DNA of 64,000 nt from Panax quinquefolius (GCA_020205615.1 CM035153.1:93710792-93774791), one strand, 5' to 3'; numbered from the stretch's first letter, positions 1-12,010 are shown. A program made the numbers and translations. Notes: generated by a model from the sequence alone, not told the origin.

Positions 1-1290
1 CAATTTTTAATAGAGTTCCACATAAAAGGATAGACTCTTTATCATGTCAATTATGGAAGAAACATGCACCTAACTTAGGGTATCTTAAAATGTGGGGGTG
101 TCTAGCTAAAGTAGCTATACTAGAATTTAAAAAAGGAATAAAATTAGACATAAAACTATGGTTTGTATTTTTACTAGATATGTTTCAAACAGTGTTGCAT
201 TTAGACTTTTGATAACTGAAGATGACCCTAAAACTTATGAAGAAACAATGGAATCATTTGGTGCAATCTTTTGAAAAGATGTCATTAATAGTGAACTAGA
301 ATCCATTATGAGTAATCATACATGAGAGCTAGTTATTTTGCCTAAAAAGAAGTAAATCTATTGGGTGTTTAAAAAGAAGTTAAAAGCTGACCGGTCTATT
401 TATAATTTTAAAGCAAGTTTTTTAGTACTTGTTGTTATGTGCTAATGTTCAGCATTATGTGAAATTCCTATGAATTTTTTTAATGTGCACTCCGTGCAAC
501 AATGTGATAATAACTGTTAATAGTTTGTTGATTATTTAAGTTAATTGTTCCATGTGAACTATATAAATTGAGAAATACGAAGTGTGAGTATTATGGAGCA
601 TATATCAGATGTCAAGCATGTATAAATGTATAATATGAGAAAGATGAAGCATGTATAAAATGCGAATTATACATAAAATGTGAAGCATGAGAAATGTGAT
701 ATATGCATGAGATACAATGCATGAAAATTGTGATGTGATTATATGTGGATGATTTGCTGATATGAGAATTAATAAAAATGCACATGGTTTGTTTTTATTA
801 TGTCGAATTCTTAAGAAATTTAATTTCTTTAATGAAGAGCCATTAGGAACACCTTGTGACTCTAGTGTGTGCATTTAAAGAAAAATAAAGGGGATTGGTA
901 TTGCACAAACTGAAGATACCAGAATTATTGATAGTGTAATGTACTTAATGAATTGTACTCGACTTGTTGTTGCATTAGAATTGACAGGTACAGAAGCAGA
1001 GTGGCTGAGGAATTTATAGGAAGTCATAACAATTCCTTCTATATCTCTGCATTGTGATTCTCAAGCTATCGAACGAGTAATGAATCATGTGTATAATGGA
1101 AAAAAGAGACGTATTCGCTTGAGACATAATATTGAATGAGGACTGATCAGTGAAATGTGTTGTTTCCATGGAATTTGTGAGGTCTAAAAAGAACCTAGCG
1201 GATCCGCTTACAAAGAGATTGATTAAAAAGAGTGTCCAAGAAGCATCCAGAGGGATGGGACTATCGCCAACATCTTGAGTAAGTAATACG
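1..1290 (+). pseudogene. Cop-1: degenerate Ty1/copia pol (integrase end, RT end, RNase H)
   Basis: Bases 1-340 translate, with stops and shifts, into the conserved copia stretch after the integrase core (NRVPHK, then LGYLKMWGCLAKV). The YVDDLL motif of reverse transcriptase is readable at 742-759. Bases 790-1290 give the RT-RNase H joint (FNFFNEEP, SVMYLMNCTR) and RNase H (HCDSQA, VYNGKKRRIRLRHN). Most of RT and part of RNase H are missing: MYLMNCTR runs almost directly into the late AGTEAEWL motif. Bases 380-735 are unrecognised, AT-rich and full of stops, and could be ruined RT or an insertion. The protein can have no activity. The 5' end of the element lies outside the window. Family assignment is secure from motif order; the lineage is not determined. 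Confidence 0.85.
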
Positions 1291-1849
1291 CGATGGAAAC
1301 CCAACCCATGTGATTGGAGATCACATGAATTGGGTTCAATGGGTAACAACAAGTCACGTAATTACTTAATTATAGCACTACAATTATTTATATCCCTTCT
1401 TATGTGCATGTGGTGCTTACTGACAAATTGTGAAAGGATGAATCGTTTAGATTTTTAATAAAACTCATAGTCCTAAAGGGTGGTGTATGTCAGTATACAC
1501 TTGATGGGTTCACCTATATAAAGGTGGAAGTGTAGACCGCTTCCTATGAGAGTATTTGGCAAACTCTCTAGAGCCTTTATAAAATCGGGATATAAGCATG
1601 GCCTGAAACGCCTTGACCATCGGACTTGTGTGGATTCAGGATTTTTAGATATGTGTGCAAGTCAAATTGATTGTATCATAGATAATAGGTTCAAGAATAT
1701 AGTTCACCAATAATCTACAATCATAAGCTTGTTCCACTAAGTGCCGATTCAAACCCACAAGGTATCGACGTTATGTATCTAAAATCCATTGCCCTTCTCA
1801 TTTCCTTTTAATTTTTCTTTCTTTGATAATTTTGAATCATGTGGGGGAT
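1291..1849 (+). other. Cop-1 3' untranslated region with polypurine tract
   Basis: Non-coding stretch between the RNase H relic and the LTR. It ends in ATCATGTGGGGGAT at 1836-1849, a typical copia polypurine tract directly before the LTR start. The middle includes a TATATAAAGGTGG sequence at about 1516-1528, which may be chance. Confidence 0.7.
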
Positions 1850-2404
1850 TGTTGGTTATGCTTAAAAATTATGGTCCCACATCGGCTATTTATTTATGTA
1901 ACTCCCAATTTAATCGGTATTTATTTTGTAACCCCCGTTTAGAGTTAATACCCTAGCCGTTATGTTTTCTGTAACCCCCGTTCTAATTCCAACGTAAACA
2001 GTACTTATATCCGTTAATTGGTGTCTAACGTTTTTGAATCACCACTATTATTTTCTTCTTAGTTGAATGCACATATGGTAATCGTCTTCTTCTTCTCCTT
2101 TATAGAAATCGCCTTTCTTCTTCGCATAATATACAGCCTGTTTTGTTCTTTCTTACACAAATATACTCTGTTAATTGGGCAATCCACATAGACAAGTCCA
2201 AAGCCTCCTTTCGTGAGTACACACGATCGGAGACTTCATGATTGAATCTGAGAGAGTAATGGCCGTGACCATTAATCTTGTGATTATTATCGATTAGAAG
2301 AAATCACTTTTTAGGACAGTAGCTACGCTACGCCTCGATTTTCCAGCTAAGTTGTTCCAATTTACTGTATTATTCGTCTTGTTAATTTATATATTTTTCC
2401 AACA
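1850..2404 (+). repeat. Cop-1 3' LTR (555 bp)
   Basis: It begins TGTTGG right after the polypurine tract and most plausibly ends CCAACA at 2399-2404, giving matched 6-bp inverted ends as expected for a copia LTR. The partner LTR and its target duplication lie upstream of the window, so the right boundary rests on the inverted ends alone. Confidence 0.65.
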
Positions 2405-2966
2405 CTAACAACAAATTCTAATAATCAGTTGGCTCTAATACTATCAGCCATGTGGCAAATTAGCATGTGGCAAGAGTTCACATCGAAAATGCGATGTTTC
2501 AGTTGTTCAACTTCATATCAAATAACTCTCTTTAATACACCAAAACTCAAGAAAATAGTATGTAGCTTTATACTTGTTTCCCTGGTTTGTGTAAATCCTA
2601 AACAAAAATTTATGCAGCTATTCTTACTTGGAAACTAGATGCGAAAAATTTTGGCTTGAAGATCTTAACAACTGCATTCTATTTTCCTAATATCCATCAA
2701 AAGAGTAGTTTTTAAAGGGAAAATCTTCTAGTAAAAAAACACACTAGTATAAACACGTGCTTCAAAAAGATAAATAAGCATATAAATCACTCAATGTATA
2801 AAATTATTACCTGAAGAGAGAAAGAGGCTGAATTGGATCGAAAGAAGTTCTGATGCGGATCTTGTTTGACAAATAGCTTCCCGAAGCCGACAAGTCCCCG
2901 ATTGTGCAAATTAGCGATTGTTTAGTGTGTGGATCTGTAGATCATATGTACACTGAAATTAGCGAT
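2405..2966. other. Non-coding flank left of the Harbinger element
   Basis: No gene recognised. The last bases before the transposon and the first bases after it (from 8570) form one uninterrupted single-copy stretch once the transposon and one TTA are removed. Confidence 0.5.
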
Positions 2967-2969
2967 TTA

Positions 2970-3004
2970 GGGGGGTGTATTTAATTAAGATTTTTAAAGA
3001 CTTT
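2970..3004 (+). repeat. Harbinger left terminal inverted repeat
   Basis: 35 bp starting GGGGGGTGTATTTAATTAAG. It pairs with 8532-8566 with mismatches only at positions 13 and 19. The TTA target copy is at 2967-2969. Confidence 0.95.
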
Positions 3005-3659
3005 TTTTAAGTGACATACTTTTTGTAGAATTTGTGGGATTTTAATGACTTTCAAAGACTTTAAAGACTCTTTTAAAATAACTTTTATAGACTTTATGAA
3101 ATAAGTAACAGACTTTTATAAACTTTTTATCAAGATTGTGATAGACTTTTGTATACTTCTAATATATCTTGCAACTAATAGTAATTGTCAATTAGTCCAT
3201 GTGTACAACATCTCTCTCTTTTTTCATGAACTAGAGTAAATCTCATTATATTATTGTGGCATGAGATTTTATATATGTTGAAAGCGTTCATATTATTCTA
3301 CTCATTTCATAATACATTTGGATACTCGGATACCAATAAAACTTTAGAAACTATAGACGCAATACAAAAATTAAGCTCACTTTTCATTGAGCTATATATA
3401 CTTTATGCATATGCGTACGCTTTTAGTAGGAATACCAAACTCGGTTTTTCACAAAATAATATGACAATGAAAATCTTTATGATCAAAAGTTGCAAAACTT
3501 CATACATGTGAGTAAACCACTAACAAGTAACATTAGCATACTAGTCCTCCATTCATTAGCATTCTCTCGTTACCGGCCATTGTTATTATTATGATCGACG
3601 TTTCTCAACATGTCAGAAGCTATACTAGTCCTCCATTCATTAGCATTCTCTCGTTGTTT

Positions 3660-5078
3660 CTCTTGAGTTTCAAAAACTTGTTCCAAATTATCTCCTTAAT
3701 TGAGTGGTAATGATGAAGATAGTGAAGACACGTTATCTAGTTCAATAGGAAATTCATCTAAACGACACTCCTTACGAAGAAAATTGTGGAGTCCTACACA
3801 AGCTAATACAAGCTGTGCTTGAGTTTTATAAGGAAATGGAGGTGCAAACTTGAAAATTGTGAATCTCGATTAAATATACCAAATATTCTCTCAATTGCGT
3901 TCCTTAAGGAAGCATGACGAAGATTGAATAACTCGATTGCATTTTCGGGGTCACGACCCTGGCCAGTAAAATCTTGAAGATGATATCGAACACCTCGAAA
4001 AGGAGCTAAAAATTGGCGCCGATTTGGAAATCCACAATCCACCAAGAAAAATTTGCTTAATTATATGCCATTTAAAAAATTACTATGAAATGTAGGATCT
4101 AAGATCAAACAAATAAAATGAAAAACAAGATAAGTACATACCTTGTGGCACTTAAAGTCCGTTCCTTCTTGTTAAAGCGTCACTTAGCACTTTTGAATCA
4201 TGAGCTGAACCCTCCCACCCACTAAGCACATATATGAATTCCAAATCAAAATTACAAGCTGTTAATACATTTTGTGATATTTTTCCATGACGATTACGAT
4301 AACTGCTTACATCATGTCCTTTTACCATTGCTGGAATGTGCGTACCATCAATAGCTCCAACGCAATCCTTAAATGAATAATAATGAAAACAGTGATAAAT
4401 AACAACAACAACAACAACAACAACAAAAACAATGATAATAATGAAATTTTCATTACTTACCTTAAAGTACGGAAAAAATCTTGTGCTTTCTCTTATTTTA
4501 GAAGGTATTGTGGATCCAGGTTTAGCCATCATTTGAGGTGCTAGTGTGTTCAAAGCCTTCAAGACTTTGTTAAAATTTCTACTAGTAGCAAAATGGGATC
4601 GACCAAAAGTCTCACAGGTTAAACAATATCGAGAATTTTGACCGACAGTGAGTAGAAAAGTTGCAACCATTTCTTCAATACAAATAAATCTCGTATCTTG
4701 TAAAAGTATTTTCTCCCTAATAATATTGCATAGTTTGCGAAACACATCTAGATACATTCTATAGACTTGTCGAAAGTTTTTAGGTTCCTCATCCAATACA
4801 TTATGTATGTAATTATACCCATTCGATGTAATTGGTCGTCGTATTAATGGACGTCCAATATGTTCATCATGTAGTATAATCATAAGCTCGTTAAAGACAT
4901 GCATCACAGTTTCAATTGCCATTAATAAGTACCTGATCGCTTCATAAAATTCTTCTTCCATTGCTTCTTCCATATTTTCTTCCATAGCATCCTCTATCTC
5001 TTCCTCGTCTATTTCTTCTTTTTGTAGTACATCCTCTCCATGTACTCCATTATCTCCTTGCATATTTGCATGAGACAT
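3660..5078 (-). pseudogene. PIF/Harbinger DDE transposase, disrupted
   Basis: Nuclease-type transposase that cuts and pastes the element. Exon 1 starts with ATG at 5078 and has a Glu-rich N-terminus, then a helix-turn-helix region (about residues 95-190; ETFGRSHFATSRNFNKVLKA) ending in PYFK. An in-frame 93-bp intron at 4368-4460 has a GTAAGT donor and TTTAAG acceptor and holds an (AAC)n run. Exon 2 has the first catalytic Asp in GAIDGTHI and the second in GSAHDSKVL. A TAA at 4152-4154 stops the frame just before the usual exon end. The last exon, from about 4050, carries VDCGFPN and the catalytic Glu in RNAIERIFG; it then loses one base after FGIF and continues in another frame (ACVGLHNFLRKECR) to about 3700. 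All three acidic catalytic residues survive, but the chain cannot be made whole. Confidence 0.92.
4368..4460 (-). other. Intron of the Harbinger transposase
   Basis: 93 bp with a GTAAGT donor (4455-4460) and AG acceptor (4368-4369). It separates PYFK from DCVGAIDGTHI, which are contiguous in family members. It contains eight or more AAC triplets (plus-strand reading). Its length is a multiple of three with no stop, so an unspliced reading gives a false valine-rich segment. Confidence 0.85.
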
Positions 5079-5515
5079 TATATTTGATCTTGCAAAAAAT
5101 TAGAAGTAAATTACATTGTCTGATATATCATTCATTTGGTACAAAATTAATATAATATCGTAACTGCTATAATATGAATTTAGCTGTAGAAGGCAGCATG
5201 TAATAGCTACATAAAAATTGGTAGGAGCCATGAAATTGTAACACCAATTAACAAAAACCAACCACATATATTTCAACCAAATCCCATAATGTTAAACATG
5301 CTTGCACCAATTACAAAAACCAAACATCACATATCCAAACCAAATTCCAAAATATTAGGCATGTCAACACCAATTAAAGAAGCCAACTAGAACATACATC
5401 AAAATCAAAATTCAGAATGTTAACAAGCCTACACTGAATGCAAAAACCAACTAGAGCATATTTCTCAAACCGGGCCATCATCTCAATAATTGCAATCATT
5501 CCAACAATTTGTATG

Positions 5516-6580
5516 TTATCCAATCTGAGCGCTCTTCTGGTGACATTTCAAGAACATATCTTTCTTTGATTTAGTATTAAGCAATTCAACCGCCTTGTAA
5601 CGAATTTGGTTGTCCAAATTTGGTATCTCCTTGATAGCATCCCAACAACTATTATTTTTTTCCTTTTTCTCCAGTAGGCTATGGATTCCCCGAAAATCAG
5701 TAGCAATTGAGTCAATGCTAGCAGAAAGTTTTTCTAAAACATTAACTCGAGTAGTGGTCTCAATGGAGCTATTATTCCCTTCAAAATCAATTCTATTTCA
5801 TTTTTTCTGAGCATTGGTGGACAAGGAAGCCTCCGTATTTGTTCCTTGAAACGGTAAGGGTGGAGTAGGTTGCCTGGGTGATAGTTCTTGAAATGTTGCT
5901 CCAACCTCATTCGGTACAAACACATCATTACTGTAATCATAATTCGAATCTTCTATCCCAAAATTTCTATTTTCTTCCACATTAAATGTTCTCGCATCAG
6001 TTTCATCACCAAGTGCAATTGAGTTTTTTCCAATAGCAGTTCCATTTCCAATTGCAATTTTCAAATCTTCATAGTCAGCAAAAGTATCGTTCTTTAAGTA
6101 TCTATGATTCGGATGGGACTACCAACAAAAAAAGAACTCCATTAATCACAGTGTAAATAATATAAACATATAAAATAGAGTGGTCAATGATAATTATTTT
6201 ATAAAATACTAGAAGCTTACAGTGAATTAATCTTCCCACACTTCATCCCTAGCAGTGAACTTTTTATTAATTGGATCCCACCCAAACCCAGAGCTATTAC
6301 GAAAAATCTCCACAAAATTGCCATAACAATTCTTAAACCATTTCAGTCAACTTAGGTACTGTGAGTATGTTCTTTGGCAATCAAATTTTTGATTAAGAGC
6401 AGGAAGTATCTTTTTCTCAACTGTTTGCTTACTTAGCATTCCATTACTATCACGCCATCCACGAACTGCAGCATCAACCATGAGTTGTAGCAACTCATTG
6501 CTTTCTTCTAATGTCCACGAATTATAAGTTCCAATATTTTTTCCCTTTCCTTTGTTTTTTCTTTATTGAGAATCTCCCAT
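5516..6580 (-). pseudogene. Harbinger ORF1: Myb/SANT-like DNA-binding protein, disrupted
   Basis: Accessory protein of PIF/Harbinger elements; in characterised members it is needed with the transposase to bind the element ends. Exon 1 (6221-6580) starts MGDSQ but has an early TAA and a second stop. It encodes the Myb/SANT-like domain, with WTLEESNELLQLMVDAAVRG and, at its end, SGFGWDP...TARDEVWED. A 102-bp intron (6119-6220, GTAAGC donor, TAG acceptor) follows. Exon 2 continues from SHPNHRYLKNDTFADYEDLK through IAIGNGTAIGKNSIALG, then shifts frame near 5800 into a C-terminal helix region (LEKLSASIDSIATDFRGIHS, WDAIKEIPNL) ending near 5516 after a further one-base loss. Motif order and position next to a transposase make the identity firm. 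Confidence 0.85.
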
Positions 6581-6725
6581 TTGTAATTACTATGTCATAT
6601 ACACACATCTATCTTAGTATTTCCTTTAGTAGTTTATTAGTCTAAACACATAATCATAATCATATATTATACATACAATGGTTAATAATTCTGTACCAGC
6701 AAAGTGATGAAGATACAATATATTA

Positions 6726-7425
6726 TTGGTCTAAGAGCAATATATACTTGGTAATTATTATTATAATTTAAGGAAGGTTTGAAAAGGTGTTTTACCTTAT
6801 TAGAGATTGACAAGTCAAAGACGAACATATAGTAAGAAAATGAATGAAAAGAATTTAAAATTCAAATGAAGTATAGAAAAATAGTCTTTCTATTAAAACA
6901 AAAAAAATTATGATTTTAATTTATAATAAATTCTTTTCTTAAAATTCAGATTAAATGACTAAAAGAAGAATATTATTGTGCTTTTTATGTATATAAAAAC
7001 ATTAATATATTACTATAATATAATACATTAACCAATCATGTGATTCTATAATAACATTCAAAAATAAAAATTAATTATTCTATATAAATAAATATCTTTA
7101 CCAAAAAAGAAGTGAAGAATAAAATATTTTATAATAAGATCCGACAATGAGCTTGAAAGTCACATATTACTCCTTTCATCTCTATTTATTTGACTTTTTA
7201 GAGAGTAAATTTTATTCATATTTATTTGATGTTAATTGTAGATTTCTAGATGATATTGATTATATTATTTCTTAAATTATCCCTAAACATTGAATATTCT
7301 TCTTAATTCTCTCTCATTTTTTCAAGACTATTTAGCCTTTTATTTTTTCATGCAAAAGTGTTTTTGGTAATAATACTACATAATAATTTTAGCAGAGTAA
7401 CTACATGTACTTGCTCTTAGACCAA
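6726..7425. repeat. 700-bp AT-rich segment bounded by a 15-bp perfect inverted repeat
   Basis: TTGGTCTAAGAGCAA at 6726-6740 is matched in reverse complement at 7411-7425. A second 12-bp inverted pair, TATATACTTGGT (6741-6752 and 7421-7432), overlaps it in permuted order. This may be a small nested MITE inside the Harbinger element. No clear target duplication was found. Confidence 0.4.
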
Positions 7426-7674
7426 GTATATATAATGTTTGAGCAGCTCCATGTACTTGGTAGTGTCTTATAAGATATTTTATAAGACCGACTCTATTTT
7501 ACGCTCAGTAGGATAATGTAATAAGATGGACATAATGTAATAGACTTGGTAGGATTCAGAAAAGACCAAGCATACAGCTCCACTTTCGCACTTTATAAGA
7601 ATGGCCGATGAATATGTTCCTGCAGAACTAGGTGAAGAGTCTGATAACCACTTACGGAATTGTACATACATAAT

Positions 7675-7940
7675 CATATATTTTCATATATTAACTGTAA
7701 CACATAATCATAATTATACATAATCATAATCATACATAATCATATATTTTCGTACATAATCATATGTTTTCATATAGTTTCATATATTATACATACATAA
7801 TCATAATAATATATTTTCATATATTTTCAAAAATTAACAGTAATTTCATATATTATACATACATAATCATATATTAACAATAAAGAATACATACACATCA
7901 TATATTTTCTATTTTCATATATTATACATACATAATCTTT
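7675..7940. repeat. Imperfect tandem repeat of TACATAATCATATATTTTC units
   Basis: About ten imperfect copies of an approximately 20-30 bp AT-rich unit containing CATAATCATA and ATATTTTCATATA, in the non-coding half of the Harbinger element. Confidence 0.75.
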
Positions 7941-8531
7941 ACAATTGATATGAGAGTTTCATGATTTTATCTCACATTTGTTGAACAAATCTCTTTCCTT
8001 TTTTTATTGGAAGCTTTCAAACGACTGCTTTTTCCCTCACCAATTCAGATTAGATCTATTTGTTTACTTATTAATATATCTTGTTAATTCTATTATTATA
8101 ATAAATCAATTTTTTTTTATGGCCCAAATTTTACCAAATTATTTATCCATCACATATTAATATTTATTAGCCCATATAAAATAAATAATTAGTTTGACCC
8201 AATAAAAGACAAAGTCCAATTAATAACTAGTTTTATCCACCTTTATGTTTATTTGAAAGTCTTTAGAAATCTTTAGAGATTAGGTCAGACTTTGGATATG
8301 AGTTGATAGTTATAATTCTTCTTCTAAAGTCTATCAAACTCTACCATTTAATAGATTTCTGAAAAGTCTGACTTTTTGAATACCAAAATACTTTTATAGA
8401 CTTTGTAAAAATCTTAATTCAATACCACCTAACTTTTAAAGACATTAAAAAAGTTGTAATTGAATACCACTAAACTTTTATAAACTCTTTAAATGTCTTG
8501 ATTGAATACACCCAAACTTTTAAAATCTTTT

Positions 8532-8566
8532 AAAGTCTTTAAAAATCCTAATTGAATACACCCCCC
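8532..8566 (-). repeat. Harbinger right terminal inverted repeat
   Basis: Reverse complement starts GGGGGGTGTATTCAATTAGG, matching the left repeat. The TTA target copy follows at 8567-8569. Confidence 0.95.
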
Positions 8567-8569
8567 TTA

Positions 8570-9116
8570 GAGATAGAAATTGGGGATGGTTATCGGATAT
8601 TCACGCGACTGACAAAAATTTGGAGGGAAATATAATATGTTGGAGCAAAAATTATAGTGGGAAAATGAAGAATAACAGTGTCACTAATTAACAGCAAATA
8701 ATAGTAGTGACCCTAGACTAAATATAATTGAAGAAAAATTTAACATTTTTCTACCCGTTTATTTATTATGATTTTTTAGACACTAAAATTATTTTAAATG
8801 ATTTAAATATTGAATAATTCCATTATCATTAATATTTAAATAATTTAAAATATTAATGAAATACATGTCAAAATATTAAAAGTTATTTATAATAACTCAA
8901 AATATTTTAAAAACGCTAATATCATCTTTAAATGATTCGGGCTTTTCAGGCAGTTTGTATTAATCTTTTAAGTTGTTTAATGTATTAAATTAATTTATAC
9001 TTTCATTTCAAATACATAAAAGTAAAATAAAGGTGAAATCCAAATAAGTTAAATTTTTTAGTTTTTAAAAAATAAAAAATATATATTACATAAATTATAC
9101 TACATTCGTTCTAAAT
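8570..9116. other. AT-rich spacer
   Basis: No gene seen. The first 150 bases continue the sequence interrupted by the Harbinger element. The last 20 bases (about 9099-9121) are the left end of an older fold-back repeat that is interrupted by the solo LTR. Confidence 0.5.
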
Positions 9117-9121
9117 TATAC

Positions 9122-11775
9122 TGTAAGACCCCAACTTATTATAAATAAAATTAAATTTTCTATATTCATTATCTTAAAATAATAAGGAATTAATTGGATA
9201 TAATGCTTTGGTTATGGGTGAAATGTGCAAATTTTACAAAATAAGCAAGTGGTTATAAAATATTCATTTTTGTCGGAAAATATTCGTTTGGTCATGAAAT
9301 ATTCTTGTTGTCGGAGAATATTCGTACGACAGTGCAGCCATTTGTGGGCCCCATAACAGAATAACTGTCAGATGAAGAAAACAACAAGTTTGAGTTTTTA
9401 TAAATAACGACGTAGTTGTTACCGTTAACACTGTTGGAATACCCAGTGGTTAAAATACAGGAATACGCGTGATTGCACAGTAGCACACGGTATTACACAG
9501 TTTTTTTGAAATATTGATTCTTATGTAAGAAGACACTACTCAATAATTGTTACAGTAATTATTGTTCAATATTTTATTTTATTGATTCAATAATTGTTGC
9601 GTTGATATTTTATATTATTATTGTTTCAATAATTGTCACTGCACAGTATTTCCCGTTATCAGATCAATAATACATATTATTTGAATAATATTATTAGATA
9701 GCATTATTGGTAATGTCTAGAAAGTTCTGTCAAGGAGAGGTTTGGTCACCTAATTACGCGTCAGTAAGGAGAAATCCTTATCGGAAAGCCCTCTCTTTCC
9801 TGGGAACGGTCTGGTTATCATTATTGTGATTCTGTAATATTATTTGTGAATAATTATTTATTGATTTATATGATAAGGGAATATTTATTTTATGTGGATA
9901 TAAATGAAAGAAATATTTATTTTTATGTGCATATAATTTAAGGAATTAATGTTGAGGTGCTTTATCAATATTTTTGTCGGAATGGAGGTTTTAGAAATCA
10001 AATCAGTGTTCTTAAAGCTTTATTGCGTGAATTATAATTTTAATTCGAACGTTGGATCGTTGTGATTTTTGGATATGTTATACATATATAAGTTAAGTAT
10101 ATGTCCACAAATTTTGAACTGTTAAAAACTAACGTATGATTTGTTATAAATTTTATGAGGTATTGAAAATCATCCGTTTGTGGATTTCGGATATTTTCGG
10201 TTTAGAATTTGGAAAAACTTAAAGCTATAAAGTTGTAGAGAATTCGATTTCGTATGGAATGGACATACAATTCGTATTTTTCTAATAAAAAGGCTATTTA
10301 TTATGAATTATTGAAGTTTTAGAAATTAAATATTTTTTTATTAAAATTGGGTGGGACCCACTTTTGTTTTTAAAACATGTGGGCTGCTATTTTTTTTCCA
10401 AGATGGCATGCTGGTCTTGGATGGCTACCATGCGTAGAATGAAGAAAATATAATATATTATTTTATTAATTTAGTCTGCTTTAGCGTTCTAGAATTTTCC
10501 TATAAATAGGCGCTTCAGTTAGAATTGAAAATCACACCAGAAACATAAGTTTTCTCTCTCTATATTGTCGAGCGTATTTTTATGAGTATTTAGATACTTT
10601 GAGAATTGCTATTCAGTGCAAGTTTCCTTCGGCTTTACATCCGATATTCCGATCAGAAATATTGTTATTTTGAGGTAAAGGATGTTATTTTCTTTTTAAA
10701 TGATATTATTTTCTTCAATATCATTATGCCTAAATATTGATATGAGTTTAATTGTGGAATTTCTACTTTTTTGTCTCGGGGTTACTATTCACGTATACGA
10801 CACTATTCACAAATACGGCATTATTCACCGAAAAATAAAATTTTCTCCTCTTTGTCCCAGATGTCTATTATGGTTACTATCTTTGATTGTATCCATGTTT
10901 TTGATCTTTATTCTTGAATTTTACTCCATTATGGTTTATTATAGAGTATTTTTAAACTTGAGTTATCTAAAGTACGAATCTCCAAACTTTATCCTTTTAT
11001 CTCACTGGATTCGTTCTCTAAAATATTTTTCATCATCCTCAGGCCTTAATGGTGATACTTGATGAATATCTTTGGCCTATAGTGCAAAGATGTATGATTA
11101 CCTGATGAATATTTTTGGCCCGTAGTGCAAAGATGAACAGGTGTTGAGATGAACATGACCAACTAGTGATACAAATGAATATCTTTGACCCGTAGTGCAA
11201 AGATGAATATTTGATTCAAGATGTATATTGATTGATGTTTTAGGGATAAAATATTGATGATGGACTTTTAAATTCAGAGATGATAGTAGATTTCATTCTC
11301 TACTTAACTCTTCTAATGAATTGTTGTTTCTGCTACAGTTGTTGATCTAAAACTTGTTGTCTATTATATTCTATCAGATTTTTCCTTGTTGAAGACTAAG
11401 GATAATTTATTGTATATTATCTTAGTCATAATATTCTTTCTTTGGGCTAGTTGAGCTCACCTTTTTTCTTTTTGTTCCATTTTCTTCTCGTAGAAGCTTA
11501 TAACATAGCGAGAACCAAATAGGAGTATAGAGTGATGGTCCTAGACAGTTGTTTTAGCAATCATCACTATTTTTGTAAAATAGTGCATCAATAATTGTAA
11601 TAAGGACTTTATTTGAGTGTGAATATTGTCTAGAAGACAATATTTGTATTTAAACTCACAGTATGTGTTGTCGTATTTTGTACAACAATTGTAATAATAA
11701 AGTTGTATTTGTTTTTTGTACCATGTATTTGGCGACTCAAAATGGATGATGTATACCTATTTTGGGGGAGTCACA
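9122..11775 (+). mobile_element. Solo LTR of the Tek chromovirus family (2654 bp)
   Basis: It starts TGTAAGACCCCAAC and ends GTCACA, the same ends as the LTRs of Tek-1 and Tek-2. It is flanked by perfect 5-bp duplications TATAC (9117-9121 and 11776-11780) with no internal domain, so it is a solo LTR left by recombination between the two LTRs of one insertion. It keeps the TATA box (10499-10508), a donor-like GAG/GTAAAGG (exon end 10674), three copies of the GTAGTGCAAAGATG motif (about 11045-11210) and an acceptor-like TTCTCGTAG ending at 11493. The apparent ORF at 10700-11062 lies in the candidate intron and is not taken as a gene. Confidence 0.95.
10499..10508 (+). promoter_or_regulatory. 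TATA box of the solo Tek LTR
   Basis: CTATAAATAG, at the same place in all six Tek LTRs, followed by a conserved leader (TGAAAATCACACC, then a CT-rich tract). Likely the RNA polymerase II promoter of the element. Confidence 0.75.
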
Positions 11776-11776
11776 T

Positions 11777-12010
11777 ATACGATTATTATTGACTTTTTAA
11801 AAGTCATTTTTAAATTCAAATTTTAAATTGATTTATATCAAGACAATTATGAATATCATACAATACTTAATAAATATTACTAGTTATAAGATTTATTGTT
11901 TTCAAAACATAATTGAATCATGTCAATTTTAAATTTAAAAATATTTCAAATTAATTTTTAAAAAGTCAATAGTGATTTATTATTTGAAACATAAATTAGA
12001 AATATATATT
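11777..12010. repeat. Fold-back repeat (MITE-like) split by the solo LTR
   Basis: TATTATTGACTTTTTAAAAG at 11784-11803 is repeated in inverted form around 11950-11975 (rc CACTATTGACTTTTTAAAAA), with AT-rich arms of about 45 bp. Bases just left of the solo LTR (TTCGTTCTAAATTATA, about 9105-9120) resemble the outer right arm (rc TTTCTAATTTATG). The solo LTR therefore appears to lie in the left arm of this element. The superfamily was not determined. Confidence 0.5.

Larger units (their letters stand above)
2970..8566 (-). mobile_element. PIF/Harbinger DNA transposon, 5.6 kb, complete ends
   Basis: Both ends carry a 35-bp terminal inverted repeat starting GGGGGGTGTATT, with two mismatches, flanked on each side by TTA (2967-2969 and 8567-8569), the 3-bp target duplication of the PIF/Harbinger superfamily. 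Subterminal regions repeat AGACTTT and TTTAAAGA motifs, likely transposase binding sites. Inside, on the minus strand, lie the two genes of this superfamily: a Myb/SANT-like DNA-binding protein and a DDE transposase. Both are broken by small changes, so the element is probably non-autonomous now but could still be moved in trans because its ends are intact. Bases 6600-8500 hold no recognisable gene. Confidence 0.95.

Noticed and set aside
605..1352. Minus-strand ORFs of 89 and 112 codons
   Set aside because: They run antisense to the Cop-1 RT/RNase H relic, whose plus-strand motifs are clear.
7480..7677. 65-codon minus-strand ORF in the Harbinger element
   Set aside because: It resembles no known protein, is short, and lies in the AT-rich non-coding half.
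10700..11062. 120-codon ORF in the solo LTR, similar to the 100-codon ORF at 16825-17127
   Set aside because: The similarity reflects shared LTR sequence. Frames are broken in the other LTRs, and both lie within the candidate leader intron.
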